DNA from: Deltaproteobacteria bacterium
GTDB lineage: Bacteria; Desulfobacterota; Desulfobacteria; Desulfobacterales; SURF-15
Reading direction: 5' to 3'
Length of the DNA stretch: 5,285 nucleotides
NCBI GenBank assembly: GCA_024644775.1
Contig: JAHEHB010000383.1
Coordinates: forward strand, 1 to 5,285
The stretch's first letter is position 1, and every line of letters begins with the position of its first letter. Positions 1 to 5,285 of this stretch are shown one piece after another. Position numbers and translations under genes: made by a program. The notes under the pieces were generated by a model, which made no database searches, was not told where the DNA came from, and saw nothing but the letters and a program-made list of their open reading frames with translations.

Positions 1-475
1 TATCGTGCACCAGGAAGATGAAGATAAACCGCCGGAAATTATCGACCCGGGCCTAGTGGGTGAAGTAACCCAGATAAATCCGGATATCATCGATACCCTT
101 ACGCAACGGGGCTTTATTCCGATTATAGCACCTGTTGGCTGTGGCGAAGCCGGTGAAACCTACAACATCAATGCAGATCTTGTGGCAAGTAGTATCGCCG
201 GGGCGCTTTCCGCAGGCCGACTTATTTTTTTAACGGACGTTGACGGCGTTCTTGATTCTGCGGGTAAATTAATCTCCACTGTTTTGGACAATGACATCCC
301 TCGATTGATTGAAGACAAGATCATCTCGGGAGGAATGATTCCCAAGATTGAATGGGCATCTAAAGCGTTGAAAGCAGGGGTGGAAAAGGTGCATATTATC
401 AACGGGAAAAAGCGTCACGCGCTGCTATTGGAACTTTTTACCGACAGTGGTATTGGAACGGAACTGATAACTTGA
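1..475 (+). CDS. argB: Acetylglutamate kinase (ArgB), C-terminal part, cut by window edge
   Basis: Cytoplasmic acetylglutamate kinase phosphorylates N-acetyl-L-glutamate with ATP, the second step of arginine synthesis. The gene enters from the left edge, with the first whole codon at base 2. The GTG at base 5 is an internal valine codon, not a start. About 157 residues are visible of a family length near 290-300. Visible amino-acid-kinase motifs, in order, are GEVTQINPD, FIPIIAPVG, the substrate-binding YNINADLVA, LLTDVDGVLD-like FLTDVDGVLD, SGGMIPK with the conserved lysine, and a C-terminal ELFTDSGIGT. The C-terminal HALLLELFTDSGIG stretch resembles arginine-inhibited enzymes such as that of Pseudomonas aeruginosa more than the insensitive E. 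coli type, so feedback inhibition by arginine is likely. That is inference, because the diagnostic N-terminal helix lies outside the window. The gene ends in TGA, 29 bases before argG, consistent with one operon. The family call is near certain. Confidence 0.96.
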   Translation, partial: IVHQEDEDKPPEIIDPGLVGEVTQINPDIIDTLTQRGFIPIIAPVGCGEAGETYNINADLVASSIAGALSAGRLIFLTDVDGVLDSAGKLISTVLDNDIPRLIEDKIISGGMIPKIEWASKALKAGVEKVHIINGKKRHALLLELFTDSGIGTELIT

Positions 476-491
476 TTACTAACGGATAAAT

Positions 492-497
492 GAGGAG
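492..497 (+). promoter_or_regulatory. Shine-Dalgarno site that sets the argG start
   Basis: GAGGAG lies seven bases before the GTG at 505, which is close to ideal spacing. The competing in-frame ATG at 490 overlaps this site and has no purine-rich element upstream of it. The five residues that the ATG would add (MRSFT) precede the usual ArgG N-terminus. I therefore place the argG start at GTG 505. Confidence 0.8.
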
Positions 498-504
498 TTT
501 CACC

Positions 505-1719
505 GTGTCATCCCAAATCAAAAAAGTTGTGTTGGCCTATTCAGGAGGGCTCGATACATCCGTGATTCTGAAATGGTTGATGGAAACGTATGAATGTGAC
601 GTCATTGCATTTTCGGCCGACCTCGGGCAGGAAGACGAAATGGCTGCCATTAAAGATAAGGCGCTTAAGACAGGGGCAACAAAGGTGTATGTGGAGGATC
701 TTAAAGAGACCTTTGTAAAGGATTATGTGTTTCCGGCCTTCAGGGCCAATGCCATCTACGAAGACCAATATTTGCTCGGTACTTCCATTGCCCGCCCCCT
801 CATCGCAAAGCGTCAGGTTGAAATTGCACAAGCAGAGGGAGCGGATGCCGTCAGCCACGGCGCAACAGGGAAGGGAAATGATCAGGTCCGGTTCGAGATC
901 AGCTATCTTGCACTCGATCCCCATATAAAAATAATCGCCCCGTGGCGCGAATGGCAGCTAGATTCACGAACGACTTTAATGGCGTTTGCGAAAAAACACG
1001 GAATTCCGGTGCCGGTCAATCCGGACAAGCCGTACAGTATCGATCAGAACCTGCTCCATATCAGCTATGAAGGCGGCATTCTGGAGAATCCCTGGAATCA
1101 ACCCCCCAAAGATATCTATACCCAGACCGTGTCTCCTCAACAGGCTCCGGATCAGGCGGAAGTCATGGAAATTACGTTCCGGAAAGGGAATCCGGTCGCT
1201 GTCAACGGAGAACCTTTATCCCCTGCAAATCTTTTAAAAGCGCTCAACACGCTCGGAGGACGCCATGGAATTGGAAGAGCGGACATTGTGGAAAACCGAT
1301 TTGTGGGAATGAAATCGCGCGGGATATATGAAACACCGGGGGGGACCATCCTTCGAATGGCCCATCGGGCGATGGAATCGATTACGATGGATCGCGAGGT
1401 CATGCATCTTAGAGATTCTTTGATCCCGAAATATTCAGAGCTTGTTTACTATGGATTCTGGTTTTCACCTGAGATGAAAATTCTTCAAGATATGATCGAC
1501 AATACCCAAAAAAATGTATCCGGCGAGGTGCGGCTCGAACTTTATAAAGGCAATTGCCAGGTGTTGGGACGTAAATCGGATCAATCTCTCTACAGGGAAG
1601 ATTTCGCTACATTCGAAGACGACACTGTCTATAGTCAAAAAGATGCCGAAGGGTTTATTCGGCTAAACGCGTTACGATTGCGAATTCAAAAAATGCTTGA
1701 AAAAAAGGATCTGTCGTAG
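505..1719 (+). CDS. argG: Argininosuccinate synthase (ArgG)
   Basis: ArgG joins citrulline and aspartate with ATP to give argininosuccinate, AMP and pyrophosphate, the penultimate step of arginine synthesis in the cytoplasm. From the GTG start the protein has 404 residues, the normal size of the short bacterial type. Visible hallmarks are the N-type ATP-pyrophosphatase loop AYSGGLDTS (residues 11-19), SADLGQ (37-42), the citrulline/aspartate-binding stretch [14 protein letters not shown] (118-131), [14 protein letters not shown] (about 178-191), [20 protein letters not shown] (251-270) and a C-terminal helix region containing [15 protein letters not shown]. No key residue appears to be missing. 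A run of seven G at 1338-1344 encodes the conserved PGGT without breaking frame. The TAG stop abuts the argH ATG with no gap, so the two genes are probably translationally coupled. The other possible start, ATG 490, would give 409 residues. Confidence 0.98.
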   Translation: MSSQIKKVVLAYSGGLDTSVILKWLMETYECDVIAFSADLGQEDEMAAIKDKALKTGATKVYVEDLKETFVKDYVFPAFRANAIYEDQYLLGTSIARPLIAKRQVEIAQAEGADAVSHGATGKGNDQVRFEISYLALDPHIKIIAPWREWQLDSRTTLMAFAKKHGIPVPVNPDKPYSIDQNLLHISYEGGILENPWNQPPKDIYTQTVSPQQAPDQAEVMEITFRKGNPVAVNGEPLSPANLLKALNTLGGRHGIGRADIVENRFVGMKSRGIYETPGGTILRMAHRAMESITMDREVMHLRDSLIPKYSELVYYGFWFSPEMKILQDMIDNTQKNVSGEVRLELYKGNCQVLGRKSDQSLYREDFATFEDDTVYSQKDAEGFIRLNALRLRIQKMLEKKDLS

Positions 1720-3120
1720 ATGTCTAATAAGCTTTGGGACGGTCGGTTTTCCGAAAAAACCGATAAAGGTGTAGAAGCGTTTACGAGCTCCATTGATACC
1801 GACAAGCGATTGTATGCTTACGATATCGAAGGAAGCATTGCTCATTGCCGGATGCTTGCAAAGGCCGCCATCATCTCCGAGTCGGAAGCAACGACGCTGG
1901 TCAAAGGGCTTCGAAAAATAAAGGAAGATATTGAACAGGGAAAATTACCGTTCTCGGACCGTCTCGAAGATATCCACATGCATATCGAAGACAAGCTGGC
2001 TGAGAATGTGGGTAAAGTTGCTCAAAAGCTTCATACGGCGAGAAGCAGAAATGACCAGGTGGCGCTGGATATACGAATGTTTTTGCGGGTTGAAACCCAA
2101 AACATCATACGGCGACTGATTGATTTAAGACAAACGGTTATTGCTCTGGCGAAAGAAAACATCGATACCATATTGCCCGGGTATACCCATCTACAACGGG
2201 CTCAACCGGTGCTTTTTTCTCATCATCTAATGGCGTACTTTGAAATGTTTTCCCGGGATACTGAAAGATTTCGGGATTGCCTGAAGCGAATCGATGTCAT
2301 GCCCCTTGGGAGTGCGGCGTTGGCTGGTACGACATATCCCATCGAGAGCGATTACACCGCTGAGCTTCTTGGTTTTACAAAGGTATCTGAAAACAGTATC
2401 GATGCGGTTTCAGATCGGGATTTTATCATCGAGTTTTTATCCGGAGCCAGCCTCTGTATGCTTCATTTAAGCCGGTTTTCTGAAGAACTCATCCTATGGT
2501 CCTCTTCTGAGTTCGGTTACATTGAACTTGCGGATGCGTTTGCCACCGGAAGTAGTATCATGCCACAGAAAAAAAACCCGGATGTTCCCGAACTGGTTCG
2601 CGGAAAATCCGGTCGGGTGTTTGGGAGTTTAATCGCCGTTCTAGTGATGATGAAATCACTGCCGCTTGCGTACAACCGGGATATGCAGGAGGATAAACAA
2701 CCGTTGTTTGAAAGTGTCGACATATTAAACGAGAGCCTCCAAATCTACACGATCATGCTCCCCAAATTGATCGTAAAAAAGGAGACCATGCATCAAGCGA
2801 CGCTATCGGGATATCTCAATGCAACGGATCTTGCGGATTATCTCGTTTCCCGGGGAATGAATTTCAGAGAGGCTCACAGCTGTGTGGGTGCCGCCGTAGG
2901 GTATGCGCTTAGCCGTAATAAAGAACTCCATGAACTCTCGTTAAAGGAATTGCAATCGTTTTCTGCCTTGGTTCAAGATGACATCTTCTCCGTTCTAACC
3001 CCTGAACAGATGATCAACCGTCGAGTATCCGCAGGTGGGACCGCCAAAGCCAATGTCTTAAACGCCATAGCGAAAGCAGAGAGAAGACTATCCGATGAGA
3101 CCTCGTATCTTTCAAAGTAA
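1720..3120 (+). CDS. argH: Argininosuccinate lyase (ArgH)
   Basis: ArgH splits argininosuccinate into arginine and fumarate, the last step of the pathway. It belongs to the fumarase/aspartase superfamily, which works as cytoplasmic homotetramers. The 466-residue length is typical. Visible landmarks are the N-terminal LWDGRF (5-10), TARSRNDQVALDIR (106-119), GYTHLQRAQP with His157 (154-163), the family signature GSSIMPQKKNPD (277-288) with the paired serines 278/279 on the mobile catalytic loop, and YNRDMQEDKQP (318-328). All the superfamily's catalytic blocks are present. The ATG follows the argG TAG directly. Its Shine-Dalgarno site AAGGA (1705-1709) sits inside the argG 3' end, ten bases before the start. 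An eight-A run (2569-2576) encodes the KKN of the signature. The last 26 bases overlap the next gene in another frame. Identification is essentially certain. Confidence 0.98.
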   Translation: MSNKLWDGRFSEKTDKGVEAFTSSIDTDKRLYAYDIEGSIAHCRMLAKAAIISESEATTLVKGLRKIKEDIEQGKLPFSDRLEDIHMHIEDKLAENVGKVAQKLHTARSRNDQVALDIRMFLRVETQNIIRRLIDLRQTVIALAKENIDTILPGYTHLQRAQPVLFSHHLMAYFEMFSRDTERFRDCLKRIDVMPLGSAALAGTTYPIESDYTAELLGFTKVSENSIDAVSDRDFIIEFLSGASLCMLHLSRFSEELILWSSSEFGYIELADAFATGSSIMPQKKNPDVPELVRGKSGRVFGSLIAVLVMMKSLPLAYNRDMQEDKQPLFESVDILNESLQIYTIMLPKLIVKKETMHQATLSGYLNATDLADYLVSRGMNFREAHSCVGAAVGYALSRNKELHELSLKELQSFSALVQDDIFSVLTPEQMINRRVSAGGTAKANVLNAIAKAERRLSDETSYLSK

Positions 3121-3592
3121 ACCCAATCGACAAGAACGGTTAGAAACGCTCAATCACGGCAGTCGGTGCCGGTATTTTCTTTTTGTTTTACTTTTTATTT
3201 TCGTTCTACCGACTTGTTTTCTGATCTCGTGCGGAAAGAAGGGCCCGCCGCTACCTCCACGGGAAAAACCGCTACCGGCAATTACAGATTTGAAAGAAGA
3301 GATTCAGAATGGTCAACTGACCCTTACCTGGACGGTTTCAACGGTTAAGCGGGCATCCGGTTTTTATGTGTATCGCTCGAAAACGGGCGTCTCGGAACCC
3401 GAGTGTAAAGACTGTCCGGTCTTATTTACACGGCTGGCCGATATCCCAATCACACGAAGCGTCGGCGAAGAAAAGACATTTATGTACACCGAAACCCTTG
3501 AAAAGGGGTACCGTTACATCTACAAGGTAACCGTATACTCTCAAGCCGGACTCGTTAGTTCTGATTCCAATTATGTGGAATTTACCCAGTGA
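3095..3592 (+). CDS. Outer-membrane lipoprotein with LptM-like CGKKGP motif and FN3-like domain
   Basis: The predicted 165-residue lipoprotein has a signal peptide with an unusually long, basic n-region (residues 1-26), a hydrophobic stretch (about 27-44) and lipobox LISC with Cys46 as the lipidated residue. Gly47 at +2, rather than Asp, favours the outer membrane. The mature N-terminus CGKKGPPLPP resembles LptM (YifL), the small lipoprotein that helps mature the LPS translocon protein LptD. After a proline-rich linker, residues 61-164 read as a fibronectin-III-like beta-sandwich (AITDL, LTLTW, GFYVYR, YIYKVTVYS, SNYVEF). It carries a C-x2-C pair (Cys104, Cys107), as I recall in related proteins encoded after argH in Geobacter-like genomes. 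ATG 3095 is the only ATG, GTG or TTG in frame before the lipobox, so the overlap with argH appears real; only a weak GAGAG (3079-3083) precedes it. Lipoprotein status is well supported. A role in LptD assembly is speculation. Confidence 0.85.
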   Translation: MRPRIFQSKPNRQERLETLNHGSRCRYFLFVLLFIFVLPTCFLISCGKKGPPLPPREKPLPAITDLKEEIQNGQLTLTWTVSTVKRASGFYVYRSKTGVSEPECKDCPVLFTRLADIPITRSVGEEKTFMYTETLEKGYRYIYKVTVYSQAGLVSSDSNYVEFTQ

Positions 3593-3595
3593 ACG

Positions 3596-3617
3596 ACCCC
3601 GAGGGAAGCCACGGGGT
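3596..3617 (+). promoter_or_regulatory. Short inverted repeat covering the folK ribosome-binding region
   Basis: ACCCCG (3596-3601) and CGGGGT (3612-3617) form a perfect six-base-pair stem with a ten-base loop. The GGGG in the 3' arm is the only Shine-Dalgarno-like sequence at normal spacing (six bases) from the folK ATG. A better purine match, AGGGAAG (3602-3608), lies in the loop but is 14 bases from the start. A ribosome finishing the lipoprotein at its TGA (3590-3592) would reach into the stem, so translational coupling is plausible. The stem is short and could be chance. Confidence 0.35.
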
Positions 3618-3622
3618 ATCAA

Positions 3623-4135
3623 ATGGTAAAAACAAATCAGGGAAGAAATCACTCCGTTTTCGTTTCGGTCGGTTCAAACATCGGCTCTAAGCGGTTAAAT
3701 TGCCAGAAGGGGATATCGGCGATAACGGCGTCTAAACAGGCGATCCTGCTTGACCACTCACCGTTTTACAGAACCGAACCGATGGATTATACGAATCAGG
3801 GATGGTTTGTAAATTGTGCGGTTCGCATTCAAACCGCCCTTTCACCCACTGCGCTTCTATCGGTACTGAAGAAAATCGAAAAGGATATGGGCCGCCAAAA
3901 GGATACCGTGAGATTCGGGCCGCGCATTCTGGATATGGATATTGTTCTGTATGATACCCTGGTGCTGGTGTCGCCATCTGTCGTCATTCCTCATCCACGA
4001 ATGCACAAAAGACGCTTTGTGTTGCAGCCCATTTGTGATATAGATTCCAAAACAACACATCCCGTGCTAAAAAATTCTGTTGAGGATTTATTGAATCGCC
4101 TCGATGCGAACACTCAAAGGATTGTTATTTATTGA
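3623..4135 (+). CDS. folK: 2-amino-4-hydroxy-6-hydroxymethyldihydropteridine pyrophosphokinase (FolK, HPPK)
   Basis: FolK transfers pyrophosphate from ATP to 6-hydroxymethyl-7,8-dihydropterin, giving the substrate for dihydropteroate synthase in folate synthesis; it is a soluble cytoplasmic monomer. The 170-residue length fits the family. Visible motifs are VSVGSNIG (14-21), the pterin-side SPFYRTEP (46-53), FVNCAVRIQT (62-71), and the signature RFGPRILDMDIVLYD (97-111). In the signature, Asp104 and Asp106 correspond to the two magnesium-binding aspartates of E. coli HPPK (D95 and D97). IPHPRMHKRRFVLQPI (122-137) follows. The N-terminus carries about ten extra residues before the first strand, but no other start codon lies in frame there. 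The gene sits 30 bases after the lipoprotein and shares four bases with the next gene, so it is probably part of the same transcript. No folP or folB is in view. Confidence 0.96.
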   Translation: MVKTNQGRNHSVFVSVGSNIGSKRLNCQKGISAITASKQAILLDHSPFYRTEPMDYTNQGWFVNCAVRIQTALSPTALLSVLKKIEKDMGRQKDTVRFGPRILDMDIVLYDTLVLVSPSVVIPHPRMHKRRFVLQPICDIDSKTTHPVLKNSVEDLLNRLDANTQRIVIY

Positions 4136-4401
4136 TACGTTTTTTGATATTAATTGCGGTTTTTTATATCGGCTATCGATATCTGAAGTCTTGGATAACC
4201 TCGAATATTACAAACAGACAGTCAGTGGGGGGGAACACCGTTCGAAATATCGACGATGACATGATCAAGGATCCTTTGTGTGGCGTGTATTTCCCAAAAA
4301 GAGACGGTGTGCCCTTACACGCAGATGGAGGTGATTTGTTTTTTTGCAGTAAACAATGCCGTGACAAATACCTTACAACCGATATCAAACAGAAATCCTA
4401 A
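4132..4401 (+). CDS. Small single-pass membrane protein with TRASH/YHS-like cysteine motif
   Basis: This 89-residue protein has no function I can name. It starts with TTG in a TTGA overlap with the folK stop. AAAGGA (4116-4121), ten bases upstream, supports this start; a second in-frame TTG at 4144 would be too far from it. Residues 2-18 form one hydrophobic membrane helix, then a basic, polar linker (19-40) leads to a small domain: DPLCG (47-51), a region with His63, then FFCSKQC (70-76). The spacing Cys50-x21-Cys72-x3-Cys76 fits the published TRASH pattern C-x19-22-C-x3-C, and DPLCG plus FCSxxC also resembles YHS domains. Zinc or another metal is the likely ligand, with His63 a possible fourth ligand; this is inference. 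It resembles my memory of small PP0621-type proteins of Proteobacteria. Seven G (4227-4233) in the linker encode VGG. The gene is probably translated by coupling to folK. Confidence 0.8.
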   Translation: MIRFLILIAVFYIGYRYLKSWITSNITNRQSVGGNTVRNIDDDMIKDPLCGVYFPKRDGVPLHADGGDLFFCSKQCRDKYLTTDIKQKS

Positions 4402-4431
4402 GAACCACTTTTCAGTGCGACGGTGGTTTTT
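4400..4431 (+). terminator. Possible weak intrinsic terminator after the small membrane-protein gene
   Basis: AACCAC (4403-4408) pairs with GTGGTT (4423-4428) around a 14-base loop. The arms extend outward by G-T and A-T pairs into a run of five T (4427-4431). The stem has few GC pairs, the loop is long, and the T-run is partly used by the stem, so termination would be weak or partial. A competing hairpin, CACT (4406-4409) with AGTG (4414-4417) around a four-base loop, shares bases with the left arm. The position, at the end of the dense gene block and before pgsA, is where a terminator would be expected. Confidence 0.35.
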
Positions 4432-4458
4432 GATGCGATTACCGGGTATCGATTTAAA
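4430..4458 (+). promoter_or_regulatory. Possible sigma-70-type promoter for pgsA
   Basis: TTGATG (4430-4435) and TTTAAA (4453-4458) are separated by 17 bases, each matching four of six consensus positions. Transcription would begin around 4465, only a few bases before either pgsA start codon, so the message would be nearly leaderless. That fits the lack of any Shine-Dalgarno sequence before pgsA. An AT-rich stretch alone could produce such a match by chance, so confidence is low. Confidence 0.3.
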
Positions 4459-4475
4459 TTAACATATACGTGTCG

Positions 4476-5042
4476 ATGTTTTCGAACAGAAAAATACGGA
4501 AAGAACTGAGTCATCCCAACAATTTAACTCTGTACCGTATCTTTGTGATACCGGCCATTGTTCTTTTACTGCTGTACCCGAACAAATACACGACATTTAT
4601 CGCCGCCGTGGTTTTTAGTCTCGGAGCCATCACCGACTATCTGGACGGTTTCTACGCGAGGCGCAGGGGGCTTGTGTCCACGTTTGGTAAAATAATGGAT
4701 CCGATTGCTGACAAGCTTTTAGTTTCTTCAGCCCTGATTATGCTGGTGTCTCTTGGATGGGTGCAAGGTTGGATCGTATGTGTCATCATCGGTCGAGAGA
4801 TTGCCGTCACCGGGTTGCGCAATATTATCACCGATAGAGGCGATGATGTCTCTTCATCTCACCTCGGAAAATTAAAAACAGGCTTTCAGGTGGGCGCGAT
4901 CATTCCGTTGCTGATCCATTATCCGGTTTTGGGTATCGACTTTCATGCGGTTGGATCTGTTGTCTTGTGGGGGGCACTATTTTTTACTGTCTGGTCCGGG
5001 GCAGATTATTTTTTCCGTTTTCGAAAGCTCCTCCAATCCTGA
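4476..5042 (+). CDS. pgsA: CDP-diacylglycerol-glycerol-3-phosphate 3-phosphatidyltransferase (PgsA)
   Basis: PgsA makes phosphatidylglycerophosphate from CDP-diacylglycerol and sn-glycerol 3-phosphate in the inner membrane, the committed step to phosphatidylglycerol and cardiolipin. The full CDP-alcohol phosphatidyltransferase signature D-x2-D-G-x2-A-R-x8-G-x3-D-x3-D is present, with Asp54, Asp57, Asp75 and Asp79 as the metal and catalytic aspartates. PgsA rather than phosphatidylserine synthase is favoured by NNLTLYRIFVIP near the N-terminus, GREIAVTGLR (about 106-115) and GKLKTGFQ (about 131-138). Several hydrophobic segments (about 20-34, 38-52, 80-104, 136-150, 158-174) fit the multi-pass fold. 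At 188 residues it is normal size. The start is uncertain: GTG 4470 would add two residues, and neither codon has a recognisable ribosome-binding site. An in-frame stop at 4455-4457 rules out anything longer. The next units are two tRNA genes, as in E. coli. Confidence 0.95.
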   Translation: MFSNRKIRKELSHPNNLTLYRIFVIPAIVLLLLYPNKYTTFIAAVVFSLGAITDYLDGFYARRRGLVSTFGKIMDPIADKLLVSSALIMLVSLGWVQGWIVCVIIGREIAVTGLRNIITDRGDDVSSSHLGKLKTGFQVGAIIPLLIHYPVLGIDFHAVGSVVLWGALFFTVWSGADYFFRFRKLLQS

Positions 5043-5051
5043 TATTTTTTA

Positions 5052-5081
5052 TTGACAAAAACGAACGACTTGAGTTAAAAA
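5052..5081 (+). promoter_or_regulatory. Sigma-70-type promoter for the tRNA genes
   Basis: A perfect -35 box TTGACA (5052-5057) starts ten bases after the pgsA stop. The -10 is weaker: TAAAAA (5076-5081) at 18-base spacing, or TTAAAA (5075-5080) at 17. Transcription would start close to 5088, just before the 5' end of tRNA-Gly at 5092, giving a very short leader. No terminator is evident between pgsA and this promoter, so readthrough from pgsA could also contribute. Confidence 0.6.
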
Positions 5082-5091
5082 TACCTATCGA

Positions 5092-5166
5092 GCGGGAATA
5101 ACTCAGTGGTAGAGTGCGACCTTGCCAAGGTCGAAGTCGCGGGTTCAAATCCCGTTTCCCGCTCCA
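5092..5166 (+). tRNA. tRNA-Gly (anticodon GCC)
   Basis: A complete cloverleaf can be drawn. The acceptor stem is GCGGGAA/TTCCCGC (5092-5098 and 5156-5162). The D arm is ACTC/GAGT with loop AGTGGTA. The anticodon stem is CGACC/GGTCG around loop TTGCCAA with anticodon GCC at 5124-5126. The variable loop has five bases, and the T arm is GCGGG/CCCGT around TTCAAAT. Discriminator T5163 is the expected base for tRNA-Gly, and CCA (5164-5166) is encoded in the gene. It reads GGC and GGU codons. It lies directly behind a TTGACA promoter and 27 bases before tRNA-Cys, so the two are probably one precursor. Confidence 0.97.
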
Positions 5167-5193
5167 CCCCTTTAACCCAGTCTTAAATCGATC

Positions 5194-5268
5194 GGCGGCA
5201 TAGCCAAGTGGTAAGGCAGCGGTCTGCAAAACCGTTATTCCCCGGTTCAAATCCGGGTGCCGCCTCCA
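5194..5268 (+). tRNA. tRNA-Cys (anticodon GCA)
   Basis: The acceptor stem is GGCGGCA/TGCCGCC (5194-5200 and 5258-5264). The D arm is GCC/GGC. The anticodon stem is GCGGT/ACCGT around loop CTGCAAA with anticodon GCA at 5226-5228. The variable loop is TATTC, and the T arm is CCCGG/CCGGG around TTCAAAT. Discriminator T5265, an identity element for cysteine tRNA, and an encoded CCA (5266-5268) complete the gene. The outer anticodon-stem pair is G-T, which is tolerated. It reads UGC and UGU codons. There is no terminator in the 17 bases left in the window, so the transcript probably continues beyond it. Confidence 0.97.
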
Positions 5269-5285
5269 TAATAGCTTCAAGATTA

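Noticed and set aside
5..7. GTG at base 5 as a gene start
   Set aside because: The frame is open to the window edge and the encoded protein starts mid-domain of ArgB, so this is an internal valine codon.
490..504. ATG 490 as the argG start
   Set aside because: It overlaps the GAGGAG that is ideally placed for GTG 505, has no ribosome-binding site of its own, and adds residues outside the normal ArgG N-terminus.
541..924. 127-codon minus-strand open frame inside argG
   Set aside because: It lies wholly within a strongly conserved argG sequence on the other strand, has no recognisable domain and no ribosome-binding context; it is a shadow of the real frame.
3732..4060. Two minus-strand frames opposite folK
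   Set aside because: folK is unambiguous on the plus strand with its catalytic aspartates; the antisense frames show no domain or start signal.
4280..4462. 60-codon plus-strand frame running through the gap before pgsA
   Set aside because: It mostly overlaps the small membrane-protein gene out of frame and encodes no recognisable motif; the TRASH-like frame is clearly the coding one.
5043..5051. T-run just after pgsA as an intrinsic terminator
   Set aside because: No GC-rich stem precedes the T-rich stretch, and it lies directly upstream of the tRNA -35 box, where AT-rich sequence is expected.
5167..5193. Spacer between the tRNA genes checked for a terminator or third RNA
   Set aside because: It is only 27 bases long, with no hairpin followed by a T-run and no tRNA-like folding.
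4984..5280. 98-codon open frame on the minus strand across pgsA's end and both tRNA genes
   Set aside because: Its peptide (with RDLNPR and LPLSY-type stretches) is the familiar spurious translation of tRNA genes read antisense. Both tRNAs fold fully on the plus strand.

Overview
The window looks like ordinary chromosomal housekeeping DNA from a Gram-negative bacterium, most plausibly a member of Desulfobacterota (the old Deltaproteobacteria; Desulfobacterales-like). The main clues are an arg operon running directly into a CGKKGP-type outer-membrane lipoprotein with a fibronectin-III-like domain, an arrangement I recall from Geobacter-like genomes, and an acetylglutamate kinase whose C-terminus looks like the arginine-sensitive type. 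Base composition is balanced by eye. Lineage is an inference; no 16S or other marker is present.

Layout: every gene is on the + strand. Bases 1-475 hold the C-terminal half of argB (acetylglutamate kinase). argG (argininosuccinate synthase, 505-1719) and argH (argininosuccinate lyase, 1720-3120) follow with no gap between them. A lipoprotein gene (3095-3592) overlaps the end of argH. folK (3623-4135) makes 6-hydroxymethyl-7,8-dihydropterin pyrophosphate for folate synthesis. A small gene starting with TTG (4132-4401) overlaps the folK stop by four bases and encodes a single-pass membrane protein with a TRASH/YHS-like cysteine motif. A short gap with a weak hairpin and a possible promoter precedes pgsA (4476-5042), the phosphatidylglycerophosphate synthase. 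A TTGACA promoter then leads into tRNA-Gly(GCC) and tRNA-Cys(GCA), and the window ends 17 bases later.

Functionally, argB, argG and argH cover the second step and the last two steps of arginine synthesis. The tight spacing up to position 4401 suggests one transcript carrying arginine, envelope-lipoprotein, folate and small membrane-protein genes. pgsA and the tRNAs look like one or two further units. The order pgsA, tRNA-Gly(GCC), tRNA-Cys(GCA) matches the E. coli pgsA-glyW-cysT-leuZ locus.

I see no mobile element, CRISPR array, phage gene, toxin-antitoxin pair or defence system, and nothing that amounts to a new biological system. The points most worth a second look are the LptM-like FN3 lipoprotein, the small TRASH-like membrane protein and the ancient pgsA-tRNA synteny.
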